This document shows positions 1 through 13,250 of a stretch of 64,000 bases of DNA, one piece after another (the stretch's first letter is position 1; each line of letters begins with the position of its first letter). A program made the translations under genes and the position numbers. Origin of the DNA: Leptobrachium leishanense (taxonomy: Eukaryota > Chordata > Amphibia > Anura > Megophryidae); contig RXON01001593.1 of NCBI GenBank assembly GCA_009667805.1, forward strand, positions 1 to 64,000, in the 5' to 3' direction. The notes under the pieces were generated by a model that did not search any database, was not told the DNA's origin, and saw nothing but the letters and a program-made list of their open reading frames with translations.

Positions 1-1104
1 GAGCGATTGTGTGTGAGAGACTGTGTGTGAGAGAGACTGTGTGTGAGAGAGACTGTGTGAGCGAGAGACTGTGTGAGAGAGAGACTGTGTGAGAGAGAGA
101 CTGTGTGTGTGTGAGAGACTGTGTGTGTGTGAGAGACTGTGTGTGTGTGTGAGAGACTGTGTGTGTGTGTGAGAGACTGTGTGTGTGTGTAGAGAGACTG
201 TGTGTGAGAGACTGTGTGTGAGAGACTGTGTGTGAGAGACTGTGTGTGAGAGACTGTGTGTGTGTGAGACAGACTGTGTGTGAGAGACTGTGTGTGAGAC
301 ACTGTGTGTGAGACACTGTGTGTGAGAGACTGTGTGTGAGACAGACTGTGTGTGAGAGAGAGACTGTGTGTGAGAGAGAGACTGTGTGTGAGAGAGAGAC
401 TGTGTGTGAGAGAGAGACTGTGTGTGAGAGAGAGACTGTGTGTGTGAGAGAGACTGTGTGTGTGTGAGAGACTGTGTGTGAGAGAGACTGTGTGTGTGAG
501 AGACTGTGTGTGTGAGAGACTGTGTGTGAGAGACTGTGTGCGAGAGAGACTGTGTGCGAGAGAGACTGTGCGAGAGAGACTGTGCGAGAGAGACTGTGTG
601 CGAGAGAGGACTGTGCGAGAGAGACTGTGCGAGAGAGACTGTGCGAGAGAGACTGTGCGAGAGAGACTGTGCGAGAGAGACTGTGTGCGAGAGAGACTGT
701 GTGCGAGAGACACTGTGCGAGAGAACACTGTGTGCGTGAGACACTGTGTGGCGTGAGACACTGTGTGCGCGAGAGACTGTGTGCGCGCGAGGACTGTGTG
801 CGCGGAGAGACTGTGTGCGCGCGAGAGACTGTGTGCGCGCGAGAGACTGTGTGTGCGCGCGAGAGACTGTGTGCGCGCGAGAGACTGTGTGCGCGCGAGA
901 GACTGTGTGCGCGCGAGAGACTGTGTGCGCGCGAGAGACTGTGTGCGCGCGAGAGACTGTGTGCGCGCGAGAGACTGTGTGCGCGCGCGAGAGACTGTGT
1001 GCGCGCGCGAGAGACTGTGTGCGCGCGCGAGAGACTGTGTGCGCGCGCGAGAGACTGTGTGCGCGCGCGAGAGACTGTGTGCGTGTGTGTGTGACAGTGT
1101 GTCC
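1..1104. repeat. GT/GA-rich simple repeat (GTGTGAGAGACT variants)
   Basis: A degenerate 10-16-bp tandem array that changes from GTGTGTGAGAGACT to GTGCGCGCGAGAGACT along its length, so CpG content rises towards the right. It opens reading frames rich in Arg, Cys and Glu that are artefacts of the repeat. The window starts inside it. Confidence 0.95.
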
Positions 1105-1439
1105 AGAATGCGGAAAAACCCTGGAGCAACATGTGTACAAACTGCATGTCCTGCACGCAGCACCAGTCAATTTTAACGGTCTTCCTGGTTTTTAAAGTGC
1201 TCGCTCCGGTACTTGCACAGACTCGTGGATCAGTGCTGCTCATGCAGAACCAATGCATGATTGACCATGGTCTGCTTATCTGCTCGCTCCTGTGATCGCT
1301 TGTGAAGATTCGCTCATGTCCGTACGCCTGACTACTTTGGTGCCTGAGCTGCTCTGCAGGCCCCGGCTGATGAGTGACAGCTGTGTTGGATGTGGAGAAC
1401 CCCAGATGCATTAGGGTAAAACTCCCCCTCTTGGGTTTG

Positions 1440-1740
1440 GGACTCATGAACCCAGAACCCCCTGAAGGGTTTCTGCACAATTTGTGTAGTGTAGGTGCTG
1501 CAAATTGCGCAGCGCTATTGGGCGATTCACGTACACAAGTTGCGTAGCTCCTGTGCAGAGCGATGGATCGGAGTTGCACGCACAGATCTGATCCATTGCT
1601 GCCTCTTTGAGAACGCTTGCTACAGCGATTGGTTTCACAGGGTGACGTTGCCCGCTCTGTGTGTGACATCACCATTATTATTACATTTTGGGGTAAACTC
1701 TCCGCAGCCCTCGTGTTGTTGGTGTTTCACGAAGAGCCGG
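1440..1740. repeat. Dispersed repeat, family with copies near 43.65 and 54.94 kb
   Basis: It shares the strings GTGTAGTGTAGG, CAGAGCGATGGATCGGAG and AGATCTGATCCAT with 54950-55120, and a looser version lies at 43640-44030. The surrounding 1105-2026 holds nothing else I recognise. Confidence 0.5.
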
Positions 1741-2026
1741 AGAAATGACTGGAATCTGACGTGACAGACCGGATTCTCCTGACGCACCCGTCTACCTGGG
1801 TTTCTTTTGGGCTTTTGCTGGTCCGTTGCCGTCGCCTCTGCGTTTAACGTTCACCATCGGCTCTTTTTGTATTTCAAGAAACCAAAATAAACTGAAATCT
1901 GACAGAGGAACCGAAAGAATGTCTAGAACAAGTCCTGACCGGATTAATAGGAGCCTCATTAGACCCGTGTCAGAAAATTCTTCATAGGTCTGTGTAGCGT
2001 TTAGGAGCCAGGGCTCCCTTACTCAT

Positions 2027-2558
2027 GAGGCCTGTTCAATACCTCAGCAGCTGCTGAATTGCTGCAGCGCAGCAATTCAGTTTGCTGCAGCAGTGTCGTT
2101 GAACCCTTTGGATGCGAATTTTGAATCCAAAATGGCCGATTTCTTAATGAAAAATTCAGATTGTTTTTTGTATCACTCGGACAAAATATGATAAATAAAA
2201 GCAGTCGGCACAATTCCGTTTTGTACGCACACACCACAAATGATAGTTTTTAATGAATAAACGTTATGTTTACTTCTGAAACAATATATAAATTTAACTG
2301 TAATATATGTCTATGTGCAGGGGGAAATAATAAATAAATATTTTGTGCTTTGGTGAACAAAAACCTCAAAATTAACATTGCTGTACGGAATTATTACTTG
2401 CTTCATGGCGGCAGCCATCTTTAAAACGTCACACTCAGCATCTCCTCGGGTCGCTGCAAGTGCTAGGTTAGCACTGCTGAGCGCTGAGCGGTTGAACGGC
2501 GTTCAATGGCAAGTTGCTAATTTAGCACTTGCAGCGGCTGAGGTATTGAACAGGCCTC
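2027..2558. mobile_element. MITE-like element with 22-bp perfect TIRs (copy 1)
   Basis: The left end GAGGCCTGTTCAATACCTC and the right end are perfect inverted repeats over 22 bp, enclosing about 490 bp of noncoding sequence. A second copy of the same element lies at 47331-47839. I see no clear target duplication. Confidence 0.75.
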
Positions 2559-3120
2559 TGGATTTATCATTTCATGCTCAGGAAATCAGGCCCGGGAGGG
2601 GGAGTAGATTTGCTCCTGATCGATTTATTGAGCGTATTCCTGTTGTCGGAAGCCAGGCGATCCCATGGACAACCAGATTAGTCTACTTTGCACCAAGGGC
2701 GCGGGTCCCAGGTTTCCGTCTCGGCTTTGGGTGCTCCCAGTGTGGTGGAGTAATCGCCTCAATGTTCATGTTTTGGCTTTTTCTTGTTCGTTGCTTTCGC
2801 TGAGGAAACTCAGGGCAATCTCGGCCGTTTAGACCAGAGATAAGGGGATTAGTCCCACCTTGGGATCTGGATTCAGTCCAGAATCCTTTTCTCCTGAGGC
2901 GGCCGACGACTACAACGTTGTTCCTGTGAGATGTGAAAGCTCTCTCCTGCAAACCTCCCAAACGCCTTGTGTCGCTCGCGCCTCTTGTAGTTTGATGCAC
3001 AAATAGACTTTTAATCCCCCCCCCCCCCGCTGAAATTATCCAGAAATCTAGGTGGCAGTGGCCTCCCAGGTCCTCAGGTTTATCAAGCTCTGATCTTTTA
3101 TTTGACGTTCTGAAATATCG

Positions 3121-3593
3121 AGTTCCTGGTCTTGGCGATGGCTCGGACGTGAACCTCCCGAGTTCCTGGTCTTGGCGATGGCTCGGACGTGAACCTCCCG
3201 GGTTCCTGGTCTTGGCGATGGCTCGGACGTGAACCTCCCGAGTTCCTGGTCTTGGCGATGGCTCGGACGTGAACCTCCCGAGTTCCTGGTCTTGGCGATG
3301 GCTCGGACGTGAACCTTCCGAGTTCCTGGTCTTGGCGATGGCTCGGACGTGAACCTTCCGAGTTCCTGGTCTTGGCGATGGCTCGGACGTGAACCTTCCG
3401 AGTTCCTGGTCTTGGCGATGGCTCGGACGTGAACCTTCCGAGTTCCTGGTCTTGGCGATGGCTCGGACGTGAACCTTCCGAGTTCCTGGTCTTGGCGATG
3501 GCTCGGACGTGAACCTTCCGAGTTCCTGGTCTTGGCGATGGCTCGGACGTGAACCTCCCGAGTTCCTGGTCTTGGCGATGGCTCGGACGTTCG
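3121..3593. repeat. 40-bp minisatellite, about 12 units
   Basis: The unit starts AGTTCCTGGTCTTGGCGATG and is exactly 40 bp. Units differ mainly at CCTCCCG versus CCTTCCG, with the CTTCCG type clustered in the middle. The flanks 2559-3120 and 3594-4522 hold no gene I recognise. A segment near 4120-4215 has the look of a dispersed retroelement end. Confidence 0.95.
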
Positions 3594-4522
3594 ATCATGT
3601 GTTGGGTGTTTTTCTTGTTATTTTATTAGTCAATCCTTGGATTTTCTGTGTTTTTTGTTCTACAAATTTCCTATTAACATCGAACGAGTGTTTCTAGTTT
3701 TCCCCATAAACACATGTGCAGAATCCGTTAATGATGTGAACCCCCTCCCCGTTCTTATACAAACCCCTACAACCAGGGGTCGAGCGTAGGGTGGAGTTCC
3801 CAGACTACTCCACCAATGGGAACGCCGTTTCTGCTGTGCTGGCACAGTCTCCCATTCGATCGGCAGTGTGTTGGATCAAAACCTCACATGCTGCGCCTGA
3901 AGTAAAAGGCCTGGCCTGGGGGAAGAAAAGAGGACATGCTGCTCCCCCCCCCCTGGGCTGGGGGAGAAATTAACTGGTGGGGGCTGAAATGGACTGGGCA
4001 TGGGGGGCTGAAATGAAATGGAGAATGTATATGTATCTGGTCAGCGTGACCTGGATCACTCTCAAGGCTCGGATGGCTCCCTCACAGTTGTAGGACATTA
4101 TGGACTGGTAAGTCAGCTGATGAAGCCGCTCCTAGCGGCAAAACGTGTTCTGGACATCTGTCTAGTTTTATTTGTTTTTAACAATTTTCTAATAAATTTT
4201 ATTTTGACGTTCGAGTCCCTGCTGTCGTGGATGTTTTTTTTATGGATTTGACCTGATTAACAAATCCCATAGGCGCTTCACCTTGAGCTTATTTAGGCTC
4301 CATCAAGAGTGAGTTTAAACTTGTCTATATACTGCCTGTATACTGTATAACACCGGGTATACACAAGGAGATCTTTTCTTCTTTGCCATTCTATATATCT
4401 GCGGTCACGAGAAATCATCCCAAAAAGGTTTGGAATACCACAAGAGTTCTGGAGTGTATCTCGATGCTGTGACCCACTCGAGCCAGTGACAGAGCTCTGT
4501 GAGCGGAACGACTACTGTAGAT

Positions 4523-4956
4523 TAGGGTTGCACTGATGCCGATACTAGTATCGGTACCGGGTACTGCAGGAGTACTCGTGCAGTGCCCCTGATATTTCTC
4601 CCGATACCGGAAGCCAGCATTGAGGGGCTGGGGGCGGCTTTCCGAATGCTTTAGCGACATTCGGACAGGCCCCTGCAGCCCATCGCGTTAATACTTACCA
4701 TCCACGTGCACCGCCGGCAAAGTTTCCGCGCGTCTGCTCGTTGGAAAGCCTTGATCTCGCGAACACCCACATGATTGCAGCTGGGGGCTTTACAACGCGT
4801 GAAGACTTTGCTGGCGGTGCACGTGGAAGGCAAGTATGAATGCGATGGGCTGCAGGGCCCTGTATACACACACACACTTTTTTTATGAGGTCTGTTCTTA
4901 TTGGAAAGCGGTCACATGACATAAAAGTATCGATACTCTGTATCGGTGCATCCCTA
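4523..4956. mobile_element. hAT-like MITE, TAGGGATGCACCGATA family (diverged)
   Basis: Starts TAGGGTTGCACTGATGCC and ends ATCGGTGCATCCCTA, inverted relative to each other. Subterminal GCCGATAC/GTATCGG motifs match the copies at 8043-8751 and 35458-36581. The 8-bp duplications are no longer clear. Confidence 0.65.
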
Positions 4957-6529
4957 CTGGTATTAGTCATATAACCTCTGCATAATCTATCGCAATTTGC
5001 TGCACTATTATGTTTTTTGCTTCTTTTGTATATATCCATGTGGATTGTGTTTATGTGAGGGAGCCATCCATGCCCTGAGAGCGATCCAGGTCGTGCTGAC
5101 CAGATATGTATAAGTTCTGTTTTTTTGGTTTAGGAGAAAGTTCTAGCTTGGGGGTTTCGGTGGTGGTGCATGCAGTGGGCGCTTGCTGTCCTTTTTCATA
5201 TTTGCTGAAATGAAATAGATGGGGGGGGAATAATATCTACTGGTGGATATGGAGGGTGGAATTATCCGCTGCCCTCTCTGGCGATTTATGCACGGCTCAC
5301 AGATAATAATAAAGCTGGTAATAGAGCCGCTAAGGGTTAACTGCTCCCTATTACCACCTCAGCCAGACTATGGACCGTGCTGGAAACTACACCGCCGCTT
5401 GGGGGGGGGGCTCGGCCCTTCTGCACTGCTGCTTGGGGGCTCGGCCCTTCTGCATGACTGCCAATAGATTACACAGGTTATTTATATATAATAACTTAAG
5501 CGTTCTACGCCTGCTTTTTTACTCATTCACAAAATAGTTTAATTTTCGAGGGTTTAAAAGTTGCCGTTGTGTTCTAGAGCCATTCCACTGGGTTCCAAGA
5601 CATCTAGTGGGCCAAGGCTGCTGACTCCTGCTCCAGACCTTCATGGATGACCCCTTGTTCTACAGCCATAGCACAAGGTTCAAACTTGTTGTCGCTTTAC
5701 AGTTACAAGCGAATCCGTAGCACGGCCCCTCGTTGTCCAAGCCGCGACTAGGATCATTAAAATGGGCTATTTGTGTGTCCCTTGCATCATAAATAAAATG
5801 TGTAGACCTTGACAAGGGAAGGAAACCTCTAGCGCTCAGCCGCTTCCGATGTCCACTGCCAGCCGGCTAAAGGGGAACCGCCACAGGTTCGTTTATTTAT
5901 TTTCCTGGAACAATTTAAAGGGACACAAGCTGTAACTACATGTGCGTTACAAAAATCACAAGTATCGGTGCCGATACAGCATTTGCACAAGTACTTTGTT
6001 CTCGTGCAAATGCCCCAATACCGCCACTGATAACCAGAAGCCAGTGCTGGGCCGGCTTGCCGATATCACTGGGGCGGCTTGCCGATATCGCTGGGGCTGG
6101 AGCAGAATGCATTAAGAGCTTCCCCCCCCCCCCGGCTGGCCTCGTGGTTCAAGCGCCGGCTGGCCACATCACAGCCCGGCGACGACTCGGGAGACCAAGT
6201 GACGCGGCTGGCCGTCGCTCTGACCATGCGGACAGCCGGAGTGGAATGCTCTTAATGCATTCCGCTAGCAGTGAGGGGTATACATGTATCTGAGGTCTGG
6301 TGTGTGCAGGAGTTAAATGGGGTGTCTGGCCATACATTTCAATATTAACATAAACTGGACAGGCTTTCAGCAAAATCCAAAATTATTTATTGGAAAAGCA
6401 TCACGTGACATTAAAAGTATCAGTACTGGTACTTGCCACTTTTTTTTCTTTTAAGACTATCTGTGCAAGCCCTATTATGAAGCCCATGCTGCTGTTTTTT
6501 TCATATGTGAAGCGGAAAAATAAAATTAG
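4957..6529. other. Intergenic sequence with a degenerate hAT-like MITE copy
   Basis: From about 5962 to 6440 there are GATACAGC and CGTGCAAATGCCCCAATACC motifs followed by CACGTGACATTAAAAGTATC, resembling the TAGGGATGCACC family without clean ends. The rest shows no gene or recognisable repeat. Confidence 0.4.
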
Positions 6530-6537
6530 GTTTTTAT

Positions 6538-8034
6538 TAGGGATAGACCGATATATCGGTTTAGCCGATTATCGGTGCCGATATTCAGAAAATTACTGAT
6601 ATCGGTATCGGCATTTTTTTTGCCGATTATTGCTGATATTTGGACAAGTTTGCTCACTGCAGCTGCGACACGCAAGATGCCACAGAACTGTACGAATCTG
6701 GGGCTTCTCCCACATCAGGCTGTAAGCCCTCCCTGCAGAATGACCACGGCTCACTGACCATATTGTGCATGAGCGTGATGGCAACAGAAATGGGGCTTCC
6801 ATCCCATCTGGCAGGGAATTCCCTATACAGGAGATGCAGAGTCTATTTCCTACAGCAGGGTCCAGCAACCTAGGACCTCCAGATGTTTTGGAACTGGATT
6901 TCCCATGAGGCTCCAAGAACCTAATGAGAAGCTGAGCATCATAGCAGATGTAATTCCAAAACGTGGGGCAATATTACAAAGTGACTGCTTAACCAGAGCT
7001 GTAATATAACTTTGTAATATAACGCTTGGAGGGCCAAGGTTGCTGAACCCCTTACATACAGGATCATATGAGGGATCTTTAAGAAAGCCAAAGTCACGGT
7101 CTGATTTGTTTGTAAAAAATAAAAGATTTAAATAAAATAAAAATTCTTATTAAATTGAATAAATGAAGTGGACGTGGTGCAATGTTTACATGTTAAACAC
7201 ATTGTAATATAGCCCAAAGCGTGAAGTTTTGCGCCAAGCGTTAAACGTTTGCGTGCGCAAATCACCGCTGGAATTACAATCCTCACGCCTTTTTGACCCG
7301 ATCAATAACCCGCGTAAACCGGATGTGCCCAAATGCTCGCGCAGTACCGTTGCGCGCAGAAATTAGTGTGCTTACTGTCATTTTTTTTCACGCAATTCAG
7401 CCAATCAGAATTAAGAACCACAAGTCAATCTGAGCATATATGCTGCAGCAATAATACATGCACACACAACTTCTCCATTTTATTGGTTTGGGTATGTGTA
7501 GACTGTGTAACTATACTTTGCTGCATTTTTTTTTTTTTTGGGCTCGTGTATTTTGTTTCGGCCAGGACGTTCAGATTTGCCGTTACCACCAGCTTTTAGG
7601 AGTTGCTAAAATTATACGCGCAAACGCTGTGCGTTACAAACTGCGCATAGATTGTAATACCATCCGCGTACCAGCGCGCAAATGTGTTTGTGCGCACAAT
7701 GTTAAGTATAGATCGCGCGACGTACAGTAAGCTCAAGCAGGGTTCGCAGGTTCACCCGCGGTAGACGATTACGTGTGTTTGTTGCACTGACTATGTAATA
7801 TGGCATTCGGCGTAAAGGGTTTTGCCCCTCGCGTTAAATGTTTTTTTGCACCCATGGAAACGTTTGCACGACGATTGTTGGTTAGGTCATTGAGTTCATG
7901 GCATAGTCAGATTTGATCTGTTTTTTTTCAGAGCTTTCAATTTACAGAATATCGGCACCAAATATCGGCTATCGGCCAGAAAACCTGCCGATAATCGGTA
8001 TCGGCCCTGAAAAAATTATATCGGTCTATCCCTA
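6538..8034. mobile_element. hAT-like nonautonomous element, TAGGGATAGACCGATATATCGG family
   Basis: Ends are TAGGGATAGACCGATATA and its near inverse TATATCGGTCTATCCCTA. It is flanked on both sides by the 8-bp duplication GTTTTTAT (6530-6537 and 8035-8042), the size expected for hAT transposition. It has no transposase. Inside are a palindromic MITE at 6857-7051 and a GCGC/TTGCGC-rich block at about 7190-7850. Confidence 0.85.
6857..7051. mobile_element. Nested palindromic MITE
   Basis: The ends GGGTCCAGCAACCTAGGACC and GGCCAAGGTTGCTGAACCCC are imperfect inverse complements of about 24 bp. Further in, CCAGATGTTTTGGAAC pairs with AATTCCAAAACG. It lies wholly inside the hAT-like element. Confidence 0.55.
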
Positions 8035-8042
8035 GTTTTTAT

Positions 8043-8751
8043 TAGGGATGCACCAATACTAGGATCGGTGCCGATACTGCCGATGGCACGAGCAGTGCAA
8101 ATGGCCCGATACCTCCCCACCCCGATACCAGAAGCTGGCCGCATGCATGAAAAGCATTTGGCCAGCGTTCTACCTCTGGTGGGCCGCATTACTTACCCAG
8201 CGGTGGGTCCAGTCGCGCAGGGTGATGACGTGGCCGCTGGGCAGTGGAGGCTGTGACGCTGCCTCCAGCCGAGATCTTGCGAGGTCTGGGCTGGAAGCAG
8301 CGTCAAGGCCTCCACAGCCCTGCGACCTGATCCACCGTGGGGCAGACGTTTCCTCCGAGCGCTCTTCCTCCAGTGTCCGCTGGCAAAGGGTTGCTGTGAG
8401 ATTGCGGAGTTCACGAGATCATGTGAACTCCAGGATCTTGCGAGACCACGGCATGCGTGGTTCTCAGCAGCCGGGCTGCAACTCGTTGTCGGCAGACACT
8501 GAAGGAGGAAGAGCGGTCGGAGCCTGGCAATCTCCATGTGAGCTGGGGGTAATCTCCATGTGAGCTGGGGGTAATCTCCATGTGAGCTGGGGGTGATCTC
8601 CCTGTGAGCTGGGGGCAATCTGTATATATCTCAGGGGGGATATATACATGTGAGCTGGGGGCATTTTTATGAGGTCTGTTCTTATTGAAAAGCAGTCACA
8701 TGACATAAAAGTATCGGTACTCTGTCTTAAAGTGGTATCGGTGCATCCCTA
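8043..8751. mobile_element. hAT-like MITE, TAGGGATGCACC family, adjacent to the previous element
   Basis: Starts TAGGGATGCACCAATAC and ends GGTATCGGTGCATCCCTA. Flanked by GTTTTTAT on both sides (8035-8042, shared with the neighbour, and 8752-8759). It holds five or so 20-22-bp units (TCTCCATGTGAGCTGGGGG) at 8531-8660, the reverse complement of the internal repeat in the 35458-36581 copy. Confidence 0.85.
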
Positions 8752-9040
8752 GTTTTTATCTCCTGATTTCATTTTGTGGATTTTTCCCATGATTCAACAT
8801 TTACCAAAATCTTATGGCAAGTCACACTTTACAGCTGTGGTTTAGGATAAAGCAGTAGTGAAGAGACAATGGGGTGGGGGGGTGTTTTAGACAAAGTTGC
8901 AGGGGATTTATTGTATTGTCTACACTACCCCAGATAAGATATGATAGCTGGATATAATAGTAACACTTTAATCTAAATCCTGGTGTTAGCCTTTACTTAC
9001 ATCCCACACAATGCAATCCTTAGGGGTCCATTTCCTGGAC

Positions 9041-9665
9041 TTCTGACACATAGGCGTCTATTCACAAAGCCACAAAACTGAGTTACATTTCAGCAGTTTT
9101 TATTTTGGTGCACTTTGGCGATTCCAGTTCATCATCAAATTAAGTGAATTCACGATCAGATGTTCATCGTATTGTTCTGACAATGGAGTCACCAAAGCCG
9201 TTATTGCACATTGATAAAGTGTGTGTGTGTGTGTGTGTGATCCCATAGGCTCTGAATATTTTTCTTTCTAAATAATAAAAAAGGTCTTTTTTTAAATGAG
9301 TTTTTATAAGTGTTTTTATAGAAATAATCTTTAAAAAAACAGATTACATTGGAACCTATAGGATTCGCCTGTTTAAACCTGTTGCATTAAAATCCCTGAA
9401 CATTGGGGTGCTTTGCCATAGCTTCGGTGCAATTCAGTGTTGTGTAAATAGAGGAGTCGTTCTCTATGGGAGGATTTCGGTGTCGCTGAATCGCAGAGTT
9501 GCAGCATAATGCATCTTATTTCTCTGTCAATTTCCCTACATTTGGTTAATTGACAGCTTTGTCACTAGACAAATTGTCTTGAAATTGCAGATACGGTGAA
9601 ATTCACTGGTGCAATTTGGTGTTAAATTCGGACGTTGGTGAATAAACCTCATAGACTCCATTCTA
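9041..9665. repeat. Dispersed MITE-like repeat (GGATTCGCCTGTT family)
   Basis: Begins GGCGTCTATTCACAAAG and ends TTGGTGAATAAACCTC. It shares the GGATTCGCCTGTT core and end motifs with 45270-45835, and the inverted core with 26960-27000. The sequence from 8760 to 9040 is unremarkable. Confidence 0.5.
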
Positions 9666-9709
9666 TGACAAAAACCACACCGTGAGGAGCAAGTGATGGG
9701 AAGATACAA

Positions 9710-9781
9710 AATATCACACAATGGATGCACCCAGTGACACAGAGGGAAATATCACACAATGGATGCACCCAGTGACACATA
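9710..9781. repeat. 42-bp minisatellite, left part (2 units)
   Basis: Units of AAATATCACACAATGGATGC, CACCCAGTGACACA type. The same array continues as one unit at 11384-11427 and five units at 13015-13246, interrupted by two Tc1-like insertions. Confidence 0.85.
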
Positions 9782-11383
9782 CAGTTGTTGTGTTCAAAAT
9801 TATTCAACCCCCACTGAAATTGAGTGTTTTGGCCAGTTTGACATTGATTTTGATCATTCAGTCATCTTGCTTACAATTAAATCAAAGAGGCACGTGTAGG
9901 TCAGACAAATATAACATAACATTTATAATGAAATAAGCACAAATGTCTTTTCTGTGCTCACATCATTATCAGTTTTATTCAACCCCCAAGTGACATTCAA
10001 TCTTAGTACAACATCCTTTTACAGTTATAACAGCTTTTAAACGTGAAGCATAGCTTGACACAAGTGTCTTGCAGCCATCTACGGGTATCTTCACCCATTC
10101 GTCACGGGCAAAAGCCTCCAGTTCAGTCACATTCTTAGGCTTGCGCACTGCAACTGCTTTCTTTAAGTCCCACCAGAGGTTCTCAATCGGATTTAAGTCA
10201 GGTGACTGCGATGGCCACTCCAAAATGTTCCAGCCTTTAATCTGCAACCATGCTCTAGTGGACTTGGAGGTCATTGTCCTGTTGAAAGGTCCAACGTCTC
10301 CCAAGCCTCAGGTTTGTGACGGACTGCATCACATTGTCATCCAATATCTCCTGGTACTGAAGAGAATTCATGGTACCTTGCACACGCTGAAGCTTCCCTG
10401 TACCTGCAGAAGCAAAACAGCCCCAAAGCATGATTGACCCCCCCCGCCATGCTTCACAGTAGGCAAGGTGTTCTTTTCTTCATAGACCTTGTTCTTCCTC
10501 CTCCAAACATAGCGTTGATCCACGGGCCCAAACAGTTCTAATTTTGTTTCATCAGTCCACAGAACACTATCCCAAAACTTCTGTGGTTTGTCCACATGAC
10601 TTTTGGCATACTGCAGTCGACTCTTCTTATTCTTTGGAGACAGCAAGGGGGTGCGCCTGGGAGTTCTGGCATGGAGGCCTTCATTACGCAGTGTGCGCCG
10701 TATTGTCTGAGCTGAAACTTCAGTACCCACATCTGACAAATCTTTTCTCAGTTCCTCAGCAGTCACACGGGGACTTTTCTCCACTCTACGCTTCAGGTAG
10801 CGCACAGCAGTCGAAGTCAGCATCTTCTTTCTGCCACGACCAGGTAGCGTTTCAACAGTGCCCTTTGCCTTGAATTTGCGAATGATGCTTCCTATGGTCT
10901 CTCTTGGTATGTTTAACATCTTTGCAATCTTCTTATAGCCATTGCCCTTCCCGTGAAGAGTAATCACCTCTTCTCTTGTCTTCCTGGACCATTCTCTTGA
11001 CTTCACCATGTTTGTAACCACACCAGTAAATGTCTAGAAGGAGCGGAGTATCACAGTCATTTTAAAGTTCCTAATTGGTGCTTATTATGCTTTATTGCTG
11101 CTCCGTGACATCCACAGGTGTTTTCAATACCTGATTGAAAACACTTGAATGAACCTCTGTTCTTCAGAGTGGTAGTCTTTAAGGGGTTGAATAATTGTGT
11201 CAATGAAGAATTCACAAAAGAAACATTTACTACTGTATTACAAAACCAATTGATGTCATTTTAGTTGCATATGGTTCTTTAAAAAGTCCTTGTAGGATTT
11301 CATTCTGAATACAATTACAAATGTCACTAAATTCCCTAAAACCCTTTACAGCATTGGGGGTTGAATAATTTTGAACACAACTG
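9782..11383 (-). mobile_element. Tc1/mariner transposon 1 (1602 bp)
   Basis: Ends CAGTTGTTGTGTTCAAAATT and the inverse AATTTTGAACACAACTG, flanked by TA on both sides (9780-9781 and 11384-11385), the Tc1/mariner target duplication. A transposase remnant lies on the minus strand. Inserted in a 42-bp minisatellite. Confidence 0.92.
9975..11021 (-). pseudogene. Tc1-like transposase, frameshifted
   Basis: The start is near 11021. An N-terminal paired-like helix-turn-helix (Glu-Trp-Ser-Arg-Lys-Thr-Arg-Glu, then Lys-Lys-Ile-Ala-Lys-Met-Leu) is followed by the catalytic Trp-Thr-Asp-Glu block. The frame is lost at the C-run near 10440 after Lys-His-Gly-Gly-Gly, and again near 10270-10300 around the second Asp. 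The C-terminal part keeps Ser-Pro-Asp-Leu-Asn-Pro-Ile-Glu, the third acidic residue of the DDE triad. About 340 codons in total, the usual Tc1 length. No longer able to make a full enzyme. Confidence 0.88.
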
Positions 11384-11427
11384 TATAGAGGAAAATATCA
11401 CACAATGGATGCGCCCAGTTTCACATA

Positions 11428-13014
<1,587 letters not shown>

Positions 13015-13250
13015 TATAGAGGAAAATATCACACAATGGATGCGCCCAGTGACACATATAGTGGAAAATATCACACAATGGATGCGCCCAGTGACACATA
13101 TAGAGGGAAATATCACACAATGGATGCACCCAGTGACACATATAGAGGAAAATATCACACAATGGATGCGCCCAGTGACACATATAGAGGGAAATATCAC
13201 ACAATGGATGCGCCCAGTGACACATATAGAGGAAATATTTACTAAACCTA
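13015..13250. repeat. 42-bp minisatellite, right part (5 units)
   Basis: Five units alternating ATAGAGGAAAAT and ATAGAGGGAAAT around CACACAATGGATGCGCCCAG. They open 14-residue repeating frames that are artefacts. A single-copy version of this repeat and its flanks lies in reverse orientation at about 41060-41260. Confidence 0.9.

Noticed and set aside
460..1195. Overlapping Arg/Cys-rich open frames up to 190 residues
   Set aside because: They come from the GT/GA simple repeat. All phases are open because the sequence lacks stops, and there is no domain or conservation.
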